Of a stretch of DNA of 64,000 bases, positions 53,153 through 61,664 are shown one piece after another (within the stretch, counting starts at the first letter, position 1; the number at the start of each line of letters is the position of its first letter). A program made the position numbers and the translations under genes. Location: assembly GCF_000430845.1 (NCBI RefSeq), contig NZ_AUMU01000013.1, positions 1-64,000 on the forward strand, read 5' to 3'. Source of the DNA: Chryseobacterium gregarium DSM 19109. GTDB lineage: Bacteria; Bacteroidota; Bacteroidia; Flavobacteriales; Weeksellaceae. The notes beneath the pieces were generated by a model. That model worked only from the letters and a program-made list of their open reading frames with translations, was not told the DNA's origin and made no database searches.

Positions 53153-53608
53153 ATGAAGCAATTTTACAAATCAAAAAGTTTATTCAGACTTTCTTTATTA
53201 TTCGCCGTATTATTTTCTGTAATTTCAGTGGTTAATTCCTGTAAAGATGACGATGATGATGAAGAATTCACAGATCATATTGTGATGTTCGAAGCAAAAA
53301 TAAATACCAAAGGTCCTCAGCCTGCACCCACACCTCCGGTAAACGGTACTTTCAAAACGGTGGTTACGCAGATAGGAACAGCACCGAATACGACTTTCAA
53401 CCCAACCGGAACAACCTGGACATCCGGTGAGCAGTTTGTAAACTCCAGCCAGTCCCAATTGAATTTTGCAGCGAATGCTGTACTTCCGTATTCGGATTCA
53501 GAATTAATTATTAATATCTGGGTAGACGGAGAGATTGCCAAAACAAAGAAAGTAGTAGGAGTAGGAGAGAAGAATGCATCTGTTTTCTATAGCTTCTTGG
53601 AATTATAA
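53153..53608 (+). CDS. Putative surface lipoprotein, function unknown
   Basis: 151 residues. A type II lipoprotein signal (SVVNSC) is followed directly by KDDDDDEE. An acidic run right after the Cys fits the Bacteroidota lipoprotein export signal that sends lipoproteins to the cell surface. The mature part is Pro/Thr-rich then beta-rich, ending VFYSFLEL. No family is recognised. Followed by a terminator. Confidence 0.6.
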   Translation: MKQFYKSKSLFRLSLLFAVLFSVISVVNSCKDDDDDEEFTDHIVMFEAKINTKGPQPAPTPPVNGTFKTVVTQIGTAPNTTFNPTGTTWTSGEQFVNSSQSQLNFAANAVLPYSDSELIINIWVDGEIAKTKKVVGVGEKNASVFYSFLEL

Positions 53609-53619
53609 GAATTACATAC

Positions 53620-53649
53620 AAAAGACTGTCGTTAGGCAGTCTTTTTTTA
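53620..53649 (+). terminator. Intrinsic terminator after the surface lipoprotein gene
   Basis: AAAAGACTG/CAGTCTTTT stem with 8-base loop and T7. Confidence 0.88.
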
Positions 53650-53660
53650 TTACAGTATAA

Positions 53661-53700
53661 TAAATACGGGCGCGAAATTTTAATTCCGCGCCCGTATTTA
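53661..53700 (-). terminator. Terminator of tyrS
   Basis: Perfect 14-base stem TAAATACGGGCGCG / CGCGCCCGTATTTA with a 12-base loop, 19 bases beyond the minus-strand tyrS stop. It can work in both directions. Confidence 0.75.
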
Positions 53701-53719
53701 TTTTATGTTCAATCAAAAA

Positions 53720-55015
53720 TTAAATAACCTTTACAATAAAATAGCTTTTCTTGCCTTTCTGAAGCAGTAAAAATGCACCGTCAATAAGATCACTTTCATT
53801 GGCCATAAAAGTATCATTAACTTTCTGCTTGTTTACAGAAATGGCATTTCCTTTAATCTCTCTTGATGCTTCACTTTTAGATTTCAGGAATCCTGATTTT
53901 TCAGAAAGGAGATCAACAACAGGGATGCCCAATACCTCAGACTTGGCCAGTTCTTTCTGCGGAACCCCTTCAAATACTTCAAGAAAAGTTTCCTCATCAA
54001 GGCTTACCAGGTCTTCCGCTGTTGAGCGCCCGAAAAGAATTTCCGAAGCTTTCAGTGCTTTCTCATATTCTTCTCTTCCATGGACCCAAACCGTCACTTC
54101 TTCAGCTAGCTTCTTCTGAAGACTTCTTTCGTGGGGAGCCGTTTTATGCGCTTCAATTAAGGCTTCGGTTTCCTCTCTGCTTAGGAATGTGTAGAATTTG
54201 ATGAACCTCTCGGCATCATCATCTGTTGCATTGAGCCAGAACTGGTAAAATTTATAGGGTGAGGTTTTCTTTTTGTCCAGCCAGTAGTTTTCTCCGCTTT
54301 CGGATTTCCCGAATTTGGAGCCGTCGGCTTTGGTAATCAAAGGAACGGTTAATGCAAATGCTTCTCCTTTTGCTTTTCTGCGGATCAGTTCCGTGCCGGT
54401 CGTGATATTTCCCCACTGGTCAGATCCGCCCATCTGAAGTTTCACATTATGGTTTTGGTATAAATGAAGAAAATCATAGCCCTGGATCAGCTGGTAGGTG
54501 AATTCCGTAAAGCTCATTCCTTCAACGCCTGCATCTCCGGAAAGTCTTTTCTTCACAGAATCTTTCGCCATCATATAGTTCACGGTAATATTTTTCCCGA
54601 TGTTTTTAGCAAAATCAAGGAAAGAAATATTCTTCATCCAGTCATAGTTATTTACCAGCTCTGCTTTATTAGGACCGTTCCCTGAGAAATCCAGGAATTT
54701 TGAAAGCTGGTTTTTCAGGCAGTCTACATAATGAAGGAGTGTTTCTTCATCCAGAAGATTTCTCTCCGCAGACTTTCCGGACGGGTCACCGATCATCCCG
54801 GTAGCACCTCCGACCAAAGCGATTGGCTTATGGCCGTGCTGCTGGAAATGAGCCAGGATCTTGATCTGAATAAGGCTTCCGATATGCAAAGAATCAGCAG
54901 TAGGATCAAATCCGATATACGCAGTAGTTACCTCTTTATTCAGTTGTTCATCGGTTCCGGGCATCATATCGGCAAAAAGACCACGCCATTTCAGTTCTTC
55001 TATAAAGGAATTCAT
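53720..55015 (-). CDS. tyrS: Tyrosyl-tRNA synthetase
   Basis: Attaches tyrosine to its tRNA. 431 residues, normal length. Class I signatures: HIGS ([11 protein letters not shown], near residue 40) and KFGKS (SKFGKSESG), with QGYDFLHLY and GGSDQWGN in the Tyr-binding core. The C-terminal S4-like RNA-binding domain carries [16 protein letters not shown]. Monocistronic, with TATCTTTG upstream at 55042-55049 (minus strand). Confidence 0.96.
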   Translation of the reverse strand: MNSFIEELKWRGLFADMMPGTDEQLNKEVTTAYIGFDPTADSLHIGSLIQIKILAHFQQHGHKPIALVGGATGMIGDPSGKSAERNLLDEETLLHYVDCLKNQLSKFLDFSGNGPNKAELVNNYDWMKNISFLDFAKNIGKNITVNYMMAKDSVKKRLSGDAGVEGMSFTEFTYQLIQGYDFLHLYQNHNVKLQMGGSDQWGNITTGTELIRRKAKGEAFALTVPLITKADGSKFGKSESGENYWLDKKKTSPYKFYQFWLNATDDDAERFIKFYTFLSREETEALIEAHKTAPHERSLQKKLAEEVTVWVHGREEYEKALKASEILFGRSTAEDLVSLDEETFLEVFEGVPQKELAKSEVLGIPVVDLLSEKSGFLKSKSEASREIKGNAISVNKQKVNDTFMANESDLIDGAFLLLQKGKKSYFIVKVI

Positions 55016-55041
55016 TGATATTTTCTTTAAATTATACCGTG

Positions 55042-55049
55042 CAAAGATA
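55042..55049 (-). promoter_or_regulatory. -7 promoter box for tyrS
   Basis: TATCTTTG on the minus strand 27 bases before the ATG at 55015. Confidence 0.55.
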
Positions 55050-55090
55050 ATAAATTCAGTGGGATGTAGAGAAGTTCACAGTCTTTAGTC

Positions 55091-55122
55091 TTTGCGGATT
55101 TCAATCAAATCCGTTATATTTG
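55091..55122 (+). promoter_or_regulatory. Promoter of the second ECF sigma gene
   Basis: TTTG at 55091-55094, 20 bases, TATATTTG at 55115-55122; the ATG follows at 55129, so the transcript has an extremely short leader. Confidence 0.6.
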
Positions 55123-55128
55123 TTTATC

Positions 55129-55689
55129 ATGAACGACGAACAATTATTCCTGCTCATCGGTAAGGCGAAGGCAAAAGACCAGAAAGCCCAGACCAAGCTC
55201 ATCAATATTTTTTGGGTGGATGTCTTTTCTTTTGTCATGAAGAAAGTTCATGATGAAAACGATGCCGATGAAATCACGGTGAATGTTTTTTCAAAAGTCC
55301 TCTCGAAGCTGGATATGTATGACCCTCATTTTCAGTTTAAAACCTGGGTGTTAACCATTTCCCAGAATACCATCATCGATTTCTGGAGGAGAAAGAGCCG
55401 GGAAACCCAGGATCCTACCGAGAATCTGGAAGACGTTAAAAACCAGTATGCCAAATCTCCTGAGGAGCTTATGATTTCTGCCGAAGAACAGAAGAAAATC
55501 ATTAAAACCATTGAGTCGCTTGATGCCAATTACCAGGATATCATTAAATTAAGGTTTTTCGAGGAAAAAAGCATCAAAGAAATTGCAGAAGAACTGGGGA
55601 TTTCCGTTGCCAATACCAAAGTCAGGGTAATGCGGGCAAAAAAAGTCCTGGCGGAATTATTGAAGAATAATGAGTTTGAAGATAATTGA
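55129..55689 (+). CDS. ECF-type RNA polymerase sigma factor
   Basis: 186 residues. Region 2: VFSFVMKKVHDENDADEIT, then NVFSKVLSKLDMYD and WVLTISQNTIIDFWR. Region 4: SLDANYQDIIKLRFFEEKS and ELGISVANTKVRVMRAKK. The ATG at 55129 follows ATG-containing codons at 55120 and is right next to its promoter. No anti-sigma gene follows; the next gene is on the opposite strand. Divergent from tyrS. Confidence 0.88.
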   Translation: MNDEQLFLLIGKAKAKDQKAQTKLINIFWVDVFSFVMKKVHDENDADEITVNVFSKVLSKLDMYDPHFQFKTWVLTISQNTIIDFWRRKSRETQDPTENLEDVKNQYAKSPEELMISAEEQKKIIKTIESLDANYQDIIKLRFFEEKSIKEIAEELGISVANTKVRVMRAKKVLAELLKNNEFEDN

Positions 55690-55776
55690 TTGCTTTGTCC
55701 AGTTATGTAAGCGTACAGTTTAACTTTATTAAAGATTTAAATAAAGCTGTTTAGAGACAGTGTATATATTTTCAGA

Positions 55777-56409
55777 TTAAAAATAAACATCTTCCTTTGT
55801 TTTTGGAAGTGTGATTTTTCTTTGCTCTTTCTGGTTTCTATTCTGAAGATTAATTTTCAACCCTTTTTTAATGTAGGTTTCCTTTTTATTTTTTCCATAC
55901 TCTGCAGTATTTTCCACTTCTTTTTCAAAAATAAGCTGTCCCGTGGAAAGATTAAAATCTACGCTTGAAAAATATTCTTCCGGTTTTCCGTAAGTAGAGT
56001 CATAACCGATTAATTCAAAACGGCCGTTCTGAAAACGGTATTTATCAGTATAGCCCCATTTCCAGCTACTTCCTCCGGCTTGGGTAATCATCAGGATTTC
56101 ATTTTTGATTTCGGTATCCTGATAGGGGTCACCCATCATACCGCCTCCTCTGCTTTCTAAAACTGCATTTCTTGATTTTTCCAGGATTTTCCATTTTCCG
56201 TTGGCTTTTTTCAGGATCTGAATTTCACGGATATTCCCTAAATCGGTGGTGTCTGTTGTATTATAAATAATTACTTTTTCAGGAATTTTATCGCCGTCAA
56301 GGTCACCGTCAACAGTTTGAATGATATCGGAACCCTTCGGCTGAAATTCTTTTTGGGCAAAACAAAATGTATTGAACATGGCGAACAGGAAGCAAAATGT
56401 GGTTTTCAT
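55777..56409 (-). CDS. Secreted protein of unknown function (VCBS/FG-GAP-like repeat)
   Basis: 210 residues. Signal peptide ends near CFAQ. The segment QTVDGDLDGDKIPEKVIIY has the Asp-rich DxDxDG calcium-loop spacing seen in FG-GAP/VCBS repeats; the rest is beta-rich with KWGYTDKYRFQNGRFELIGYDS. Cell-surface or periplasmic. No clear family. It is divergent from lipA; its ATG is 107 bases from the lipA ATG. Confidence 0.55.
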   Translation of the reverse strand: MKTTFCFLFAMFNTFCFAQKEFQPKGSDIIQTVDGDLDGDKIPEKVIIYNTTDTTDLGNIREIQILKKANGKWKILEKSRNAVLESRGGGMMGDPYQDTEIKNEILMITQAGGSSWKWGYTDKYRFQNGRFELIGYDSTYGKPEEYFSSVDFNLSTGQLIFEKEVENTAEYGKNKKETYIKKGLKINLQNRNQKEQRKITLPKTKEDVYF

Positions 56410-56467
56410 AAAAATAATTTAAGTTTAAAAGTACAAAATTATATGTTTCATCAATCTTCCTCTTTGA

Positions 56468-56496
56468 TTGTTTCGATAAAAAAATCACTAACTTTG
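56468..56496 (+). promoter_or_regulatory. Promoter of lipA
   Basis: TTG at 56468-56470, 18 bases, TAACTTTG at 56489-56496; lipA starts 20 bases later. A good match to the flavobacterial consensus. Confidence 0.65.
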
Positions 56497-56516
56497 AACC
56501 TCAATTTGAGAAATAA

Positions 56517-57383
56517 ATGGAGAATCTAGTTCAGGATACCACTGTTCAGAAACCAAAATGGATTCGTGTAAAACTGCCTACTGGGAAGAATTACAGGGAG
56601 TTAAGAACTTTGGTTGACAAATATAAATTAAATACTATCTGCCAGAGCGGAAGCTGCCCGAATATGGGGGAATGCTGGGGAGAAGGTACGGCAACGTTCA
56701 TGATTTTAGGGAACATCTGCACAAGGAGTTGTGGGTTTTGCGGGGTAAAGACCGGGAAGCCGCTAGATGTTAACTGGGATGAGCCTGAAAAAGTAGCCCG
56801 TTCCATTAAATTAATGAAAATCAAACATGCAGTTCTAACATCAGTAGACCGAGATGATTTAAAAGATATGGGTTCCATTTTATGGGGTGAAACGGTGAAT
56901 GCCGTAAGAAGGATTTCTCCAGGAACCACCATGGAAACACTGATTCCGGATTTTCAGGGGATTACAAAACACATTGACAGGTTGGTTGAAGTGGCACCTG
57001 AAGTAATTTCCCATAATATGGAAACCGTGAAACGATTAACGAGAGAAGTAAGGATCCAGGCAAAATATGAAAGGAGCCTGGAGGTTTTGAGATACCTGAA
57101 AGAAGCCGGACAGAGAAGAACAAAAACGGGTATGATGCTTGGTCTGGGAGAAAACAAAGATGAGGTATTCCGGACGATCGAAGATATCAGAAATGCCAAT
57201 GTGGATGTCATTACATTAGGGCAATATCTGCAGCCTACGAAAAAACATCTGCCGGTAAAAAGATTCATTACACCTGAAGAGTTTGATGAATTCGGGGATT
57301 TCGCAAGGAACTTGGGATTCCGCTATGTGGAAAGCTCGCCCCTCGTAAGAAGTTCTTACCACGCAGAAAAACACATTCATTAA
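56517..57383 (+). CDS. lipA: Lipoyl synthase
   Basis: Radical-SAM enzyme inserting two sulfurs into octanoyl groups of lipoyl-dependent enzymes. 288 residues. The auxiliary cluster cysteines lie in [20 protein letters not shown]; the radical SAM cluster motif is [10 protein letters not shown]. The C-terminal [14 protein letters not shown] contains the third Ser-type ligand of the auxiliary cluster. Monocistronic with its own promoter and terminator. No lipB is in the window. Confidence 0.96.
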   Translation: MENLVQDTTVQKPKWIRVKLPTGKNYRELRTLVDKYKLNTICQSGSCPNMGECWGEGTATFMILGNICTRSCGFCGVKTGKPLDVNWDEPEKVARSIKLMKIKHAVLTSVDRDDLKDMGSILWGETVNAVRRISPGTTMETLIPDFQGITKHIDRLVEVAPEVISHNMETVKRLTREVRIQAKYERSLEVLRYLKEAGQRRTKTGMMLGLGENKDEVFRTIEDIRNANVDVITLGQYLQPTKKHLPVKRFITPEEFDEFGDFARNLGFRYVESSPLVRSSYHAEKHIH

Positions 57384-57390
57384 AATACAG

Positions 57391-57415
57391 ATCGCTTCAT
57401 TCGGAGCGATTTTTT
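57391..57415 (+). terminator. Intrinsic terminator after lipA
   Basis: ATCGCTTC/GGAGCGAT stem around ATTC, then T5. Confidence 0.85.
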
Positions 57416-57556
57416 AATGCTGCTCCAAAGCGGCTGGAAGTTAATATAGTATCGCTTTATATCATTCCGGTTAAAGTGTATGTGATGATTTCTGCCGAAT
57501 TTTGCATTCTTAAACAAAGGATCTGCATCCTGTGAAAATAAACAATAAAGAAAATA

Positions 57557-58750
57557 ATGAAGATTGATAAGAGAATTATTCCCTTGGCTATTGGTGGCCT
57601 GGGAATCGGAACAACCGAATTTACCATCATGGGGCTACTTCCGGATATCAAAAGAAGCCTGGATGTCAGTATTCCCGAAGCGGGTCACCTGATTTCGGCG
57701 TATGCGTTCGGCGTGGTGGTCGGCGCACCGCTTTTAATAGGATATTCGGTAAAGTTTCCTCCCAAAAAAGTACTAATGGCACTGATGATGATTTTCATAA
57801 TATTCAATGCCTTGTCTGCCATAGCACCGGATTATGCGACAATGATGGTGATCCGGTTCCTGTCAGGTCTTCCGCATGGGGCCTTTTTCGGAGTAGGGAC
57901 GGTGGTGGCAGCCAGAATGGCACCGAAAGGGAAAGCTGCGCTTTATATTTCATTGATGTTTACGGGGCTTACGGTCGCCAATTTAATCATGGTTCCTTTA
58001 GTAACTTATATCGGCCATACTTTTCACTGGCGGTGGTATTTCGCGATTGTCGCCGTAATCGGGCTGCTGGCTCTGCTCTTTTTGAAACTCTGGCTTCCTG
58101 TGCTGGAAACCAATAAGAACACCCATTTTATGGAAGAACTTAAATTCCTTAAAAGAAAACAGGCCTGGCTGGTTCTGATGATCACAGGGATCGGCTTCGG
58201 AGGACTTTTTACCTGGTTCAGTTACATTACGCCGCTGATGACTGTGGTTTCCGGCATACAGGAAAACCAGATGGCATATGTAATGATTCTTGCCGGTGCC
58301 GGAATGGTGTTGGGAAACCTTGCCGGAGGGTATATATCCGACCGGCTGAGCCCTGAAAAAACCTGTGTCCTGCTGATGTCTTTAATGCTGGTATCACTCG
58401 CAGGGGTATTTTTTCTCTCAGAATATCAGGGCATTTCACTGGCACTTACCTTCATCTGCGGTGCTTTATCCATGTCTGTGGCGGCACCGATTAATATCAT
58501 GATGATGAAAGCCGCTCCGAAAAGCGAGATGATGGCGGCAGCATTTATGCAGGCGGCTTTTAATATAGCCAATGCGATGGGGGCTTTCCTTGGAGGGATT
58601 CCTTTGGAAAAAGGTTATCCTTATAACTATCCGTCTCTGGTGGGGGTAGGGATGACCCTGATCGGGCTGGTCATCGCTTTCCGGTATAAAAGTGTATACG
58701 GTGGCGGTTCCGGAGATAAAAATAAAATAACTGCGGAAAGTATTTCGTGA
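57557..58750 (+). CDS. MFS transporter (DHA1-type, AraJ-like)
   Basis: 397 residues, 12 membrane helices. N-terminal segment GIGTTEFTIMGLLPDI and LPHGAFFGVGTVVAA are typical of DHA1 exporters; the between-helix motif A has RLSPEKT (YISDRLSPEKT). Family members expel sugars or drugs. The 173-base gap after lipA contains an incomplete reading frame on the minus strand that I do not regard as a gene. Ends in a terminator. Substrate cannot be assigned. Confidence 0.88.
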   Translation: MKIDKRIIPLAIGGLGIGTTEFTIMGLLPDIKRSLDVSIPEAGHLISAYAFGVVVGAPLLIGYSVKFPPKKVLMALMMIFIIFNALSAIAPDYATMMVIRFLSGLPHGAFFGVGTVVAARMAPKGKAALYISLMFTGLTVANLIMVPLVTYIGHTFHWRWYFAIVAVIGLLALLFLKLWLPVLETNKNTHFMEELKFLKRKQAWLVLMITGIGFGGLFTWFSYITPLMTVVSGIQENQMAYVMILAGAGMVLGNLAGGYISDRLSPEKTCVLLMSLMLVSLAGVFFLSEYQGISLALTFICGALSMSVAAPINIMMMKAAPKSEMMAAAFMQAAFNIANAMGAFLGGIPLEKGYPYNYPSLVGVGMTLIGLVIAFRYKSVYGGGSGDKNKITAESIS

Positions 58751-58760
58751 GGCTAATAAA

Positions 58761-58797
58761 AATATCGGCGGGCTCGAAGAGCCCGCCAATATTTTTT
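58761..58797. terminator. Bidirectional terminator between MFS and SpoIIAA-like genes
   Basis: GGCGGGCTC/GAGCCCGCC around GAA, flanked by AATAT and AATATT and a T6 run on the plus strand. Confidence 0.9.
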
Positions 58798-58811
58798 AAT
58801 ATGGGTTTTGA

Positions 58812-59192
58812 CTAAGATTCTACCTCATCTCCGTTTTTGCACCAGTATAATGCATTATAAAGGTTTTCTTTAGGAAAAGACTTGAACTCTCCCGGCATCA
58901 GCACACTGAAAATATCTGTGAAGTTCTGTACGCCTTCCTTATCGGTGACAATAGCCGCTCTGTTCCATTTGGTCAGGTTTTTCAATCCTAAAAGCACATC
59001 CTGAAGCCATGCACCCATCGTGAAATGATCAAGGTCGGTATCCAGGTACAATAAATAATTAAGCTCATTATACTGTTCTACCTTTTGCTTTACATGAGGA
59101 ATGACCAAGTTTTCAAAATCTTCTTTTGTTATTTCTCCCGTTGCGCTGAAAGCGGCAACATTTTCCGGGGCTTCTGGAATAATCGTTATCAT
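58812..59192 (-). CDS. SpoIIAA-like (STAS-fold) protein
   Basis: 126 residues, soluble. It begins with the beta strands ENVAAFSATGEITKEDFENLVIP and has YLLYLDTDLDHFTMGAWLQD, matching PF11964 (SpoIIAA-like). Unlike true SpoIIAA it lacks the regulatory DSS/DST phospho-serine motif. Role unknown. The gap 59193-59326 before the SIMPL gene holds nothing recognisable. Confidence 0.7.
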   Translation of the reverse strand: MITIIPEAPENVAAFSATGEITKEDFENLVIPHVKQKVEQYNELNYLLYLDTDLDHFTMGAWLQDVLLGLKNLTKWNRAAIVTDKEGVQNFTDIFSVLMPGEFKSFPKENLYNALYWCKNGDEVES

Positions 59193-59326
59193 ATTGTTAT
59201 AGGTGTTGTGGTTTGATTTTACGTTGATAACAAAAATTAAACCATTGTAAATATGATAAAATCATTTCAGCAGTGCTACTTTCAATAAGCATCTTGAGTA
59301 ATACAATACCGGACAGATAATTACAT

Positions 59327-60004
59327 CTAAAGGATTTCGTACCTTGTTTTGATGCTGTATTTGATCTTGATATTTTCAATATTATCAAAAGAATAATCAA
59401 TTCCTGTATCTGCGGCTTCCATCTGGATATTGCTTACCCGGGCAGATTTATAGGCCATGGGTAAAACCGTATCGCTGGTATAATCTTCAATCTCTGTGAT
59501 TTCAAGCGGAGTCCCTGCTTTTTTGCCGATGCTTTCCATCAGATAGTCCGCTTTCTCTTTCGCTGCCTTCAGGGCATTGATTTTAACGGTTTTTCTGAAT
59601 TCTGCAATTTTGGTATTTTTGATTTCCGCAATGTTGATATTAGTAACCCATTTCTGGTTAAGGTTTTCAAACAGGCCGGACATGTCTGCTTTTTTAGTGA
59701 TTTTAAACTGAAAGCTTTTGGTAAATACTTTCGTCTTGGAATATAAATTCTGGTACATTGATTTGAATTTGATGTCTTCGTTTTTTATTCCGTTCTCCTT
59801 CAGAAGGTCAAATAATTTTTTCTCGTTACCGGCCAGGTCGTTTTTATTATCTCCTTTAATTCCGACATTAAAGATGATTTCATCCGGTTCTACTTCCATC
59901 TCGGCTACTCCGGTTACTTCAATGGCATTTTTCTTTACTTCCTGAGCGTTGGCAAAACCTGTCAGTGCAAAGAATCCGATCAATAAAAAATGTTTCAGTT
60001 TCAT
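59327..60004 (-). CDS. SIMPL-domain protein, secreted
   Basis: 225 residues. Sec signal (ending FANAQ), then a SIMPL domain: NAIEVTGVAEMEVEPDEI, NGIKNEDIKFKS, then a long C-terminal set of alternating strands. SIMPL (DUF541) proteins are periplasmic or surface proteins whose function is poorly defined (stress/oxidative-resistance in some). It is preceded by the operator-like repeat at 60064-60094 and a TAGTTTTA box at 60028-60035. One of two SIMPL-type genes here. Confidence 0.8.
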   Translation of the reverse strand: MKLKHFLLIGFFALTGFANAQEVKKNAIEVTGVAEMEVEPDEIIFNVGIKGDNKNDLAGNEKKLFDLLKENGIKNEDIKFKSMYQNLYSKTKVFTKSFQFKITKKADMSGLFENLNQKWVTNINIAEIKNTKIAEFRKTVKINALKAAKEKADYLMESIGKKAGTPLEITEIEDYTSDTVLPMAYKSARVSNIQMEAADTGIDYSFDNIENIKIKYSIKTRYEIL

Positions 60005-60027
60005 AATTTCCTTTTTTAATTCTGAAG

Positions 60028-60035
60028 TAAAACTA
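60028..60035 (-). promoter_or_regulatory. -7 promoter-like box of the SIMPL gene (59327)
   Basis: TAGTTTTA on the minus strand, 23 bases before ATG 60004 and 28 bases after the operator. The position is identical to TAAGTTTG upstream of the other SIMPL gene. Confidence 0.45.
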
Positions 60036-60063
60036 TGAAATATTTACAGTGGGAAGCCGGCAG

Positions 60064-60094
60064 ACTTGGTGAACGGGAAGTTTCACTTGGTGAA
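60064..60094 (-). promoter_or_regulatory. Candidate LytTR operator: two direct repeats 21 bases apart
   Basis: ACTTGGTGAA occurs at 60064-60073 and again at 60085-60094 (plus-strand reading; the controlled gene is on the minus strand). The 21-base period is two helical turns, as for LytTR-type DNA sites (two 9-10-base direct repeats about 12 bases apart). The nearer copy starts exactly 60 bases upstream of ATG 60004. A sibling site lies at 61595-61625. Confidence 0.65.
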
Positions 60095-60130
60095 ATGGTT
60101 GAAACAGCGGGATTCCTATGGAAATTTTGA

Positions 60131-60481
60131 TCAATGGGTTAAAATAACCGATTTTCCACCTTGGGTAACCAGCTTTTTCACCTCGGTAAATAATTTCGTT
60201 TTTATGATAAGTTCATCTGCATTTTCGGAAATGGAATAGATATTTGATGTCAGGAGCGCGTAATCGGACGAGTGACCGAATAATTTAGTTGAATCCGATT
60301 GGCGGACGGAATAAAAATCAACTTTATAGTCACCGCGGCTGTCCCCGTAATATTTATAGATGATCTTTTCATTGTTATCGCTGGAAATAATCTTGGTTTC
60401 CATAAAATGAGGTTGCTCAAGGAATGAACAGCTGTGCAAAAGCATTACAGGGATCAGCAGAAGAAATAGATGGTTTTTCAT
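60131..60481 (-). CDS. Small lipoprotein of unknown function
   Basis: 116 residues. The signal has a lipobox (LLHSC). The mature part is beta-rich with charged strands (SSDNNEKIIYKYYGDSRGDY, IIKTKLFTEVKKLV). No family recognised. It lies between the two SIMPL genes, with a TACATTTG box about 25 bases before its ATG (60481). The 21-base-period repeat is absent in front of it. Confidence 0.55.
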   Translation of the reverse strand: MKNHLFLLLIPVMLLHSCSFLEQPHFMETKIISSDNNEKIIYKYYGDSRGDYKVDFYSVRQSDSTKLFGHSSDYALLTSNIYSISENADELIIKTKLFTEVKKLVTQGGKSVILTH

Positions 60482-60563
60482 GAGATGGTAGGAGATATGG
60501 TGATTGTTTTTACAAATGTAGCCTATGTTAAACCACTGATTGTTAACACAGTTTCAATTAATA

Positions 60564-61535
60564 TTAAGGATTTGTATTCAGGTTTAGGTCCTTGACTTCT
60601 CCGTTAGGTGTAATTAAGATATAACGGCTGGTTTCTTTCGCAGGCTGAACAGTTTCCTGTTTCTTTTCTTTTCCCCGGTTTACCGTCAATTTGACTTCAT
60701 ACATTACCTGGATAACGGGCTCATGGATCACCGGATTGATGACAAAATCAAATTCCTTATCCAATACCGGATGGTAATAGGATGTGGTGGATTTAGCAGC
60801 CTGAGTAACATTTGTAAAATTATTTAATGCCAGTGAAGAACTGTTGTATGCTTCATAAGATGTATACATTTCCGTTGGCAGGCAAGTTCTGTACCCGTCA
60901 CTGATGCTTTTGGCAGCGGCCGCAAAGTTTTCTCCCAACAGGCTCTCTGTATTTTTTATTTTTTCCTGTAAGACAAGTTTTGCTTTGTTCATCAGCTCTT
61001 TCCGTATGTTTTCCATATTGACGGCAAAATAATCGACCCGCACCAGATCATAGATTTCATTTTTCGAAAGAATGGCAATAAAATCATTGAGCTGGGACGG
61101 ATCGGTAAATTTAAGATGGAGGTTTTTCTTCAGCTCAAACCCGGCAGGAACTTCGTTATATGTTTTTTTGCTGAATGTTTTTTTCTCGGCATGATACTGA
61201 TAAACCGGGACGAAAGAAATCATATCCACATAGATTCCAACACTTTTATTAAGTCTTATCCGGTCTAAAGCAGAATTGATCCGCTGATCCATTAACTGGT
61301 TGACTTCCTCCGCACTCTCTCCGGTCTGTGTAACACTGAATATGGCGACATACTGTTCTGCTTTTACATTTGCGAGCCCTTTCACGCTGATAAAGTTCTC
61401 ATTCGCAACAGGTGTTGCAACACTGATATTGGTATCACTGTACCGGACCTGATTCCGGTAATTGATATTTCCGGAAACCTGTGAAAACGAAAGGTTAAAA
61501 AATAGAACCGACGCGGTTAATAGAATGCTTTTCAT
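60564..61535 (-). CDS. SIMPL-like secreted protein
   Basis: 323 residues. Signal peptide (cut near SFSQ). The N-terminal mature part ENFISVKGLANVKAEQYVAI has the SIMPL start pattern, like IEVTGVAEMEVEP in the 59327 protein; KNEIYDLVRVDYFAVNMENI and NTESLLGENFAAAAKSIS follow. It is longer than standard SIMPL and has a Lys-rich tail (GKEKKQETVQP). It shares with the other SIMPL gene an identically placed operator and promoter box. Function unknown. Confidence 0.65.
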   Translation of the reverse strand: MKSILLTASVLFFNLSFSQVSGNINYRNQVRYSDTNISVATPVANENFISVKGLANVKAEQYVAIFSVTQTGESAEEVNQLMDQRINSALDRIRLNKSVGIYVDMISFVPVYQYHAEKKTFSKKTYNEVPAGFELKKNLHLKFTDPSQLNDFIAILSKNEIYDLVRVDYFAVNMENIRKELMNKAKLVLQEKIKNTESLLGENFAAAAKSISDGYRTCLPTEMYTSYEAYNSSSLALNNFTNVTQAAKSTTSYYHPVLDKEFDFVINPVIHEPVIQVMYEVKLTVNRGKEKKQETVQPAKETSRYILITPNGEVKDLNLNTNP

Positions 61536-61558
61536 AGTTTTATATTTAAATTATGTCG

Positions 61559-61566
61559 CAAACTTA
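61559..61566 (-). promoter_or_regulatory. -7 promoter box of the SIMPL-like gene (60564)
   Basis: TAAGTTTG on the minus strand, 23 bases before ATG 61535 and 28 bases past the operator. Confidence 0.55.
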
Positions 61567-61594
61567 GCCTCAAAAGTTCAGTAAGAAACGCAGG

Positions 61595-61625
61595 ACTTGG
61601 TAAAAGCGCAGTTCCACTTGGTGAA
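61595..61625. promoter_or_regulatory. Candidate LytTR operator: two direct repeats 21 bases apart
   Basis: ACTTGGTAAA at 61595-61604 and ACTTGGTGAA at 61616-61625, same 21-base period. It is exactly 60 bases from the ATG of the SIMPL-like gene (61535) and 40 bases before the kinase gene's ATG (61665), so it could serve both divergent promoters. See the sibling at 60064-60094. Confidence 0.65.
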
Positions 61626-61630
61626 TAGTT

Positions 61631-61660
61631 TTTGGCAGACTGCAGATATATATATCTTTG
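61631..61660 (+). promoter_or_regulatory. Promoter of the LytS-like kinase gene
   Basis: TTTG at 61631-61634, 18 bases, TATCTTTG at 61653-61660. The ATG follows 4 bases later, so transcription would start about at the start codon (leaderless or nearly so). Confidence 0.65.
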
Positions 61661-61664
61661 TTTT

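Noticed and set aside
57457..57651. Short minus-strand frame between lipA and the MFS gene
   Set aside because: It overlaps the MFS start and lies in the promoter gap; no family resemblance.
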